A stretch of 23,740 nucleotides of DNA from CAZIRO01 sp964541595 (GTDB lineage Bacteria > Acidobacteriota > HRBIN11). Positions 21,847 through 23,740 of this stretch are shown piece after piece. Position numbers and translations under genes: made by a program. The notes beneath the pieces were generated by a model that did no database searches, was not told the DNA's origin, and worked only from the letters and a program-made list of their open reading frames with translations. Position 1 is the stretch's first letter, and every line of letters starts with the position of its first letter. The stretch spans positions 1 through 23,740 of the forward strand of contig CAZIRO010000022.1 of the NCBI GenBank assembly GCA_964541595.1, written 5' to 3'.

Positions 21847-22284
21847 TCACAACGCGACGGCGGCGAACCAGAAAATGGCCGGTTCCAGATACCGTCCCGT
21901 CATGAAGAACAGGATCAACCCGAGAAGCGCCACGGTTTCATATCCCACAAACTGCCGCGTCGCCCCGTTGAGCAGCGCCTGCAATGCCGAATGTGCCGCT
22001 GCATCCGCATGATCGTTCCCGCGAACCCGTGCCATAATACGCTGTAGCTGGTTCCGGTTGAACATGTGCATGATCCCGACGAGCAGGACCGCGGCGACGG
22101 CAAACGCCAGGGTCAGCCATGGTTGCACCGACGGAGGCACCGCAATAAATGACCGCCTGTGGAGAATATACGGTAGCACTACGGCTAAGCCGATGTATAT
22201 GCCCACGGATGCGCACATGGCCATCCACATCAACCGTGCCTGCCGCACCGTGCGCAGCAACATCTGACGCTCGATCGTGGTCAT
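21847..22284 (-). CDS. Small integral membrane protein of unknown family
   Basis: A 145-residue protein with three clear hydrophobic helices (about 20-41, 55-75, 112-131) and a fourth short one at the C-terminus (PAIFWFAAVAL, cut by the stop codon). Between helices 2 and 3 lies a charged loop, NRNQLQRIMARVRGNDHADAAAHS. I recognise no motif. ATG 22284 has GGAG at a 9-base distance; an in-frame ATG at 22347 is possible. It converges on the cytochrome gene (57 bases apart). Confidence 0.6.
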   Translation of the reverse strand: MTTIERQMLLRTVRQARLMWMAMCASVGIYIGLAVVLPYILHRRSFIAVPPSVQPWLTLAFAVAAVLLVGIMHMFNRNQLQRIMARVRGNDHADAAAHSALQALLNGATRQFVGYETVALLGLILFFMTGRYLEPAIFWFAAVAL

Positions 22285-22390
22285 ACGTTCCGTCTCCGTC
22301 AGGAACTCGATAACAACATCATGCCACAAACTGCTCCCGTGTTCCAATCGGATAAGTCCCGATCTCGGACCCGGAATGTTGCACCGGACC

Positions 22391-22418
22391 TTGACTCCAT
22401 GTACGATGCCTCTACAAC
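22391..22418 (+). promoter_or_regulatory. Probable promoter of the M24 peptidase gene
   Basis: TTGACT (22391-22396) and TACAAC (22413-22418) are separated by 16 bases. The predicted transcript would start near 22425, about 50 bases before the first ATG at 22478. Confidence 0.45.
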
Positions 22419-22477
22419 AACCTGTCGGAGTGCGGCACGGAACCGTTTTCCCCGGACCCCGTTCAGGAGGTCATCCC

Positions 22478-23740
22478 ATGCATGGATTCGGTATTTGTAC
22501 TATGGTATTTGTACTTTTCTTCGGACTGCCGGAGGTGGGCAGCATGGCGGAACGTGTATCGTCCGAACACCCCGCATCCGTGGTTCCGGAACGCGCCGCC
22601 CGTGTGGCGGCCATTCAGCGCGCACTGCAGGAACGGGATATCGACGGCTGGTTGATGGCCGATTTCCGCGGCCGGAACGTCATTGCCAACCGCGTGCTCC
22701 TGCGCTCATCCGAAGCCATGGGCACACGCCGCTGGTTTTACTGGATCCCCGCGAAGGGAACGCCCATTCGTATCTGCCACATCATTGAACCGCACTGTCT
22801 GGATGGGTACCCGGGCGAACAGCGGATCTATCTCTCCTGGCAGCAGTTGCACACTGAACTGAAACGTGCGCTGCGCGGCGCACGCACGGTGGCGATGGAG
22901 TTTTCCCCGAACAACGACATTCCCTACGTCAGTCTCGTGGACGGGGGAACGATCGATCTGATTCGGAGTTTTGGTGTGCGCGTTGTCAGTTCCGCCGATC
23001 TGGTCCAGCAGTTCGAAGCCGTATGGTCTGACGCGCAGCGGGAGACGCATTTTGCGGCGGCACGCAAACTCATCCGCATCAAAGATCGCGCGTTCCTGTT
23101 CATCAAACGAGCATTGCTGGAAGGTCGTTCGATCACCGAATACGATGTCCAGCAGTACATTGTGCAACTCTACCGGGAGGAGGGCCTTGTGGCCGATCAT
23201 GCACCGATCGTCGCCGTGAATGCAAACGCAAGCAATCCGCACTATGCGCCGACCCGGGAACGGTCCGCTCCCATCCGCAGGGGGGATCTCATTCTCATTG
23301 ATATCTGGGCCCGACTCGATCAACCGGACAGCATCTATGCGGATACCACGTGGATGGCCTATGCCGGGGAGACCGTTCCGGAGAAGTACGCGCGGATCTT
23401 CCAGATCGTTTATGAAGCCCAGTCGAACGCACTGGATCTGATCCGGCAACGGTTCCGCGCGGGCCAGATCGTATACGGATGGGAAGCGGACGACGCAGCA
23501 CGCAATACCATCCGCCGGTACGGGTATGCACGGTATTTCATTCACCGCACCGGTCACAGCATCGGCCGGGAGGTGCACGGCAACGGTGCGAATCTGGACA
23601 ATCTGGAAACCCGGGACAACCGGGCACTGATTCCGCGGACCGGTTTTTCCATCGAACCGGGGATCTATCTACCGGAATTCGGGGTCCGCAGTGAGATGGA
23701 CGTCTATATCGATCCCGTCAAGGGCCCGATCGTAACGACG
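22478..23740 (+). CDS. M24-family metallopeptidase (Xaa-Pro aminopeptidase-like), 3' end outside window
   Basis: The reading frame is open to the last base (421 codons). The C-terminal pita-bread domain shows all five metal ligands: D275 (LILIDIWA), D289 (IYADTTWMAY), H360 (HRTGHSIG), E393 (FSIEPGIYL) and E406 (VRSEMDVYI). The N-terminal creatinase-like domain spans about 25-220. Both domains fit proline-specific M24B enzymes, though the substrate is open. ATG 22478 (AGGAGG, spacing 7) adds a hydrophobic leader (MHGFGICTMVFVLFFGLPEV) resembling a signal peptide. ATG 22544 has its own GGAGG eight bases upstream and would give a cytoplasmic form without it. Probably only a short piece is missing at the 3' end. 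Confidence 0.88.
   Translation, partial: MHGFGICTMVFVLFFGLPEVGSMAERVSSEHPASVVPERAARVAAIQRALQERDIDGWLMADFRGRNVIANRVLLRSSEAMGTRRWFYWIPAKGTPIRICHIIEPHCLDGYPGEQRIYLSWQQLHTELKRALRGARTVAMEFSPNNDIPYVSLVDGGTIDLIRSFGVRVVSSADLVQQFEAVWSDAQRETHFAAARKLIRIKDRAFLFIKRALLEGRSITEYDVQQYIVQLYREEGLVADHAPIVAVNANASNPHYAPTRERSAPIRRGDLILIDIWARLDQPDSIYADTTWMAYAGETVPEKYARIFQIVYEAQSNALDLIRQRFRAGQIVYGWEADDAARNTIRRYGYARYFIHRTGHSIGREVHGNGANLDNLETRDNRALIPRTGFSIEPGIYLPEFGVRSEMDVYIDPVKGPIVTT

Noticed and set aside
22706..23578. Long open frame on the minus strand opposite the M24 peptidase
   Set aside because: The plus-strand frame carries all five metal ligands and runs to the window end; the minus frame has no recognisable domain.

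Overview
The window looks like a scaffold from an uncultured Gram-negative bacterium. It has one 100-base run of N (5110-5209), a TonB-dependent outer-membrane receptor, lipoprotein signal peptidase and a haem c lipoprotein. Most genes are preceded by a strong AGGAGG-type ribosome binding site and coding G+C is moderately high. The strong Shine-Dalgarno use argues against a typical Bacteroidota genome. I cannot assign a phylum, and no tRNA or rRNA is visible.

Left of the gap are the tail of a membrane protein, then ileS - lspA - a metallo-beta-lactamase-fold hydrolase in one tight operon. Right of the gap is the most striking locus, a compact mercury-resistance operon (5212-9178). Its promoter carries one perfect CsoR-type palindrome between the -35 and -10 boxes and a second in the leader. 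The genes are a CsoR-family regulator with altered metal ligands (no MerR is present), a MerT-MerP fusion, MerA with its N-terminal HMA domain, a homologue of the zinc/[2Fe-2S] N-terminal domain of archaeal CopZ, and a small membrane-anchored HMA-like protein. The last three genes all encode proteins ending in a vicinal Cys-Cys pair, which suggests a shared thiol hand-off of Hg(II) or a common redox chemistry. I regard this as the best candidate for an undescribed variant system.

Next come a short coiled-coil membrane protein with a 54-bp internal duplication, a MutS2 with degenerate Smr motifs, and a minus-strand operon of ArsR-rhodanese fusion, DsrE-like protein and a membrane protein, with a palindromic operator upstream. 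A second metal-related cluster (14421-17809) holds a tiny CPxCGxGC protein, a Cys-rich secreted protein and a TonB-dependent receptor with two Met/His-rich segments, which points to copper or another soft metal.

The right part holds a Clp1/Grc3-type polynucleotide kinase homologue overlapping a SAM methyltransferase gene, an RNase HI-SWIM zinc-finger fusion convergently overlapping a DUF2203 gene, a cytochrome c lipoprotein, a small membrane protein, and the 5' part of an M24 metallopeptidase that runs off the window.

The intergenic spaces contain a family of 180-256 bp elements with about 25-bp terminal inverted repeats around a variable tract of NNCRGGT heptamers (698-953, 14140-14331, 14731-14910, plus a solo end at 19811-19835). 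A different 107-bp inverted-repeat element lies at 21128-21234.
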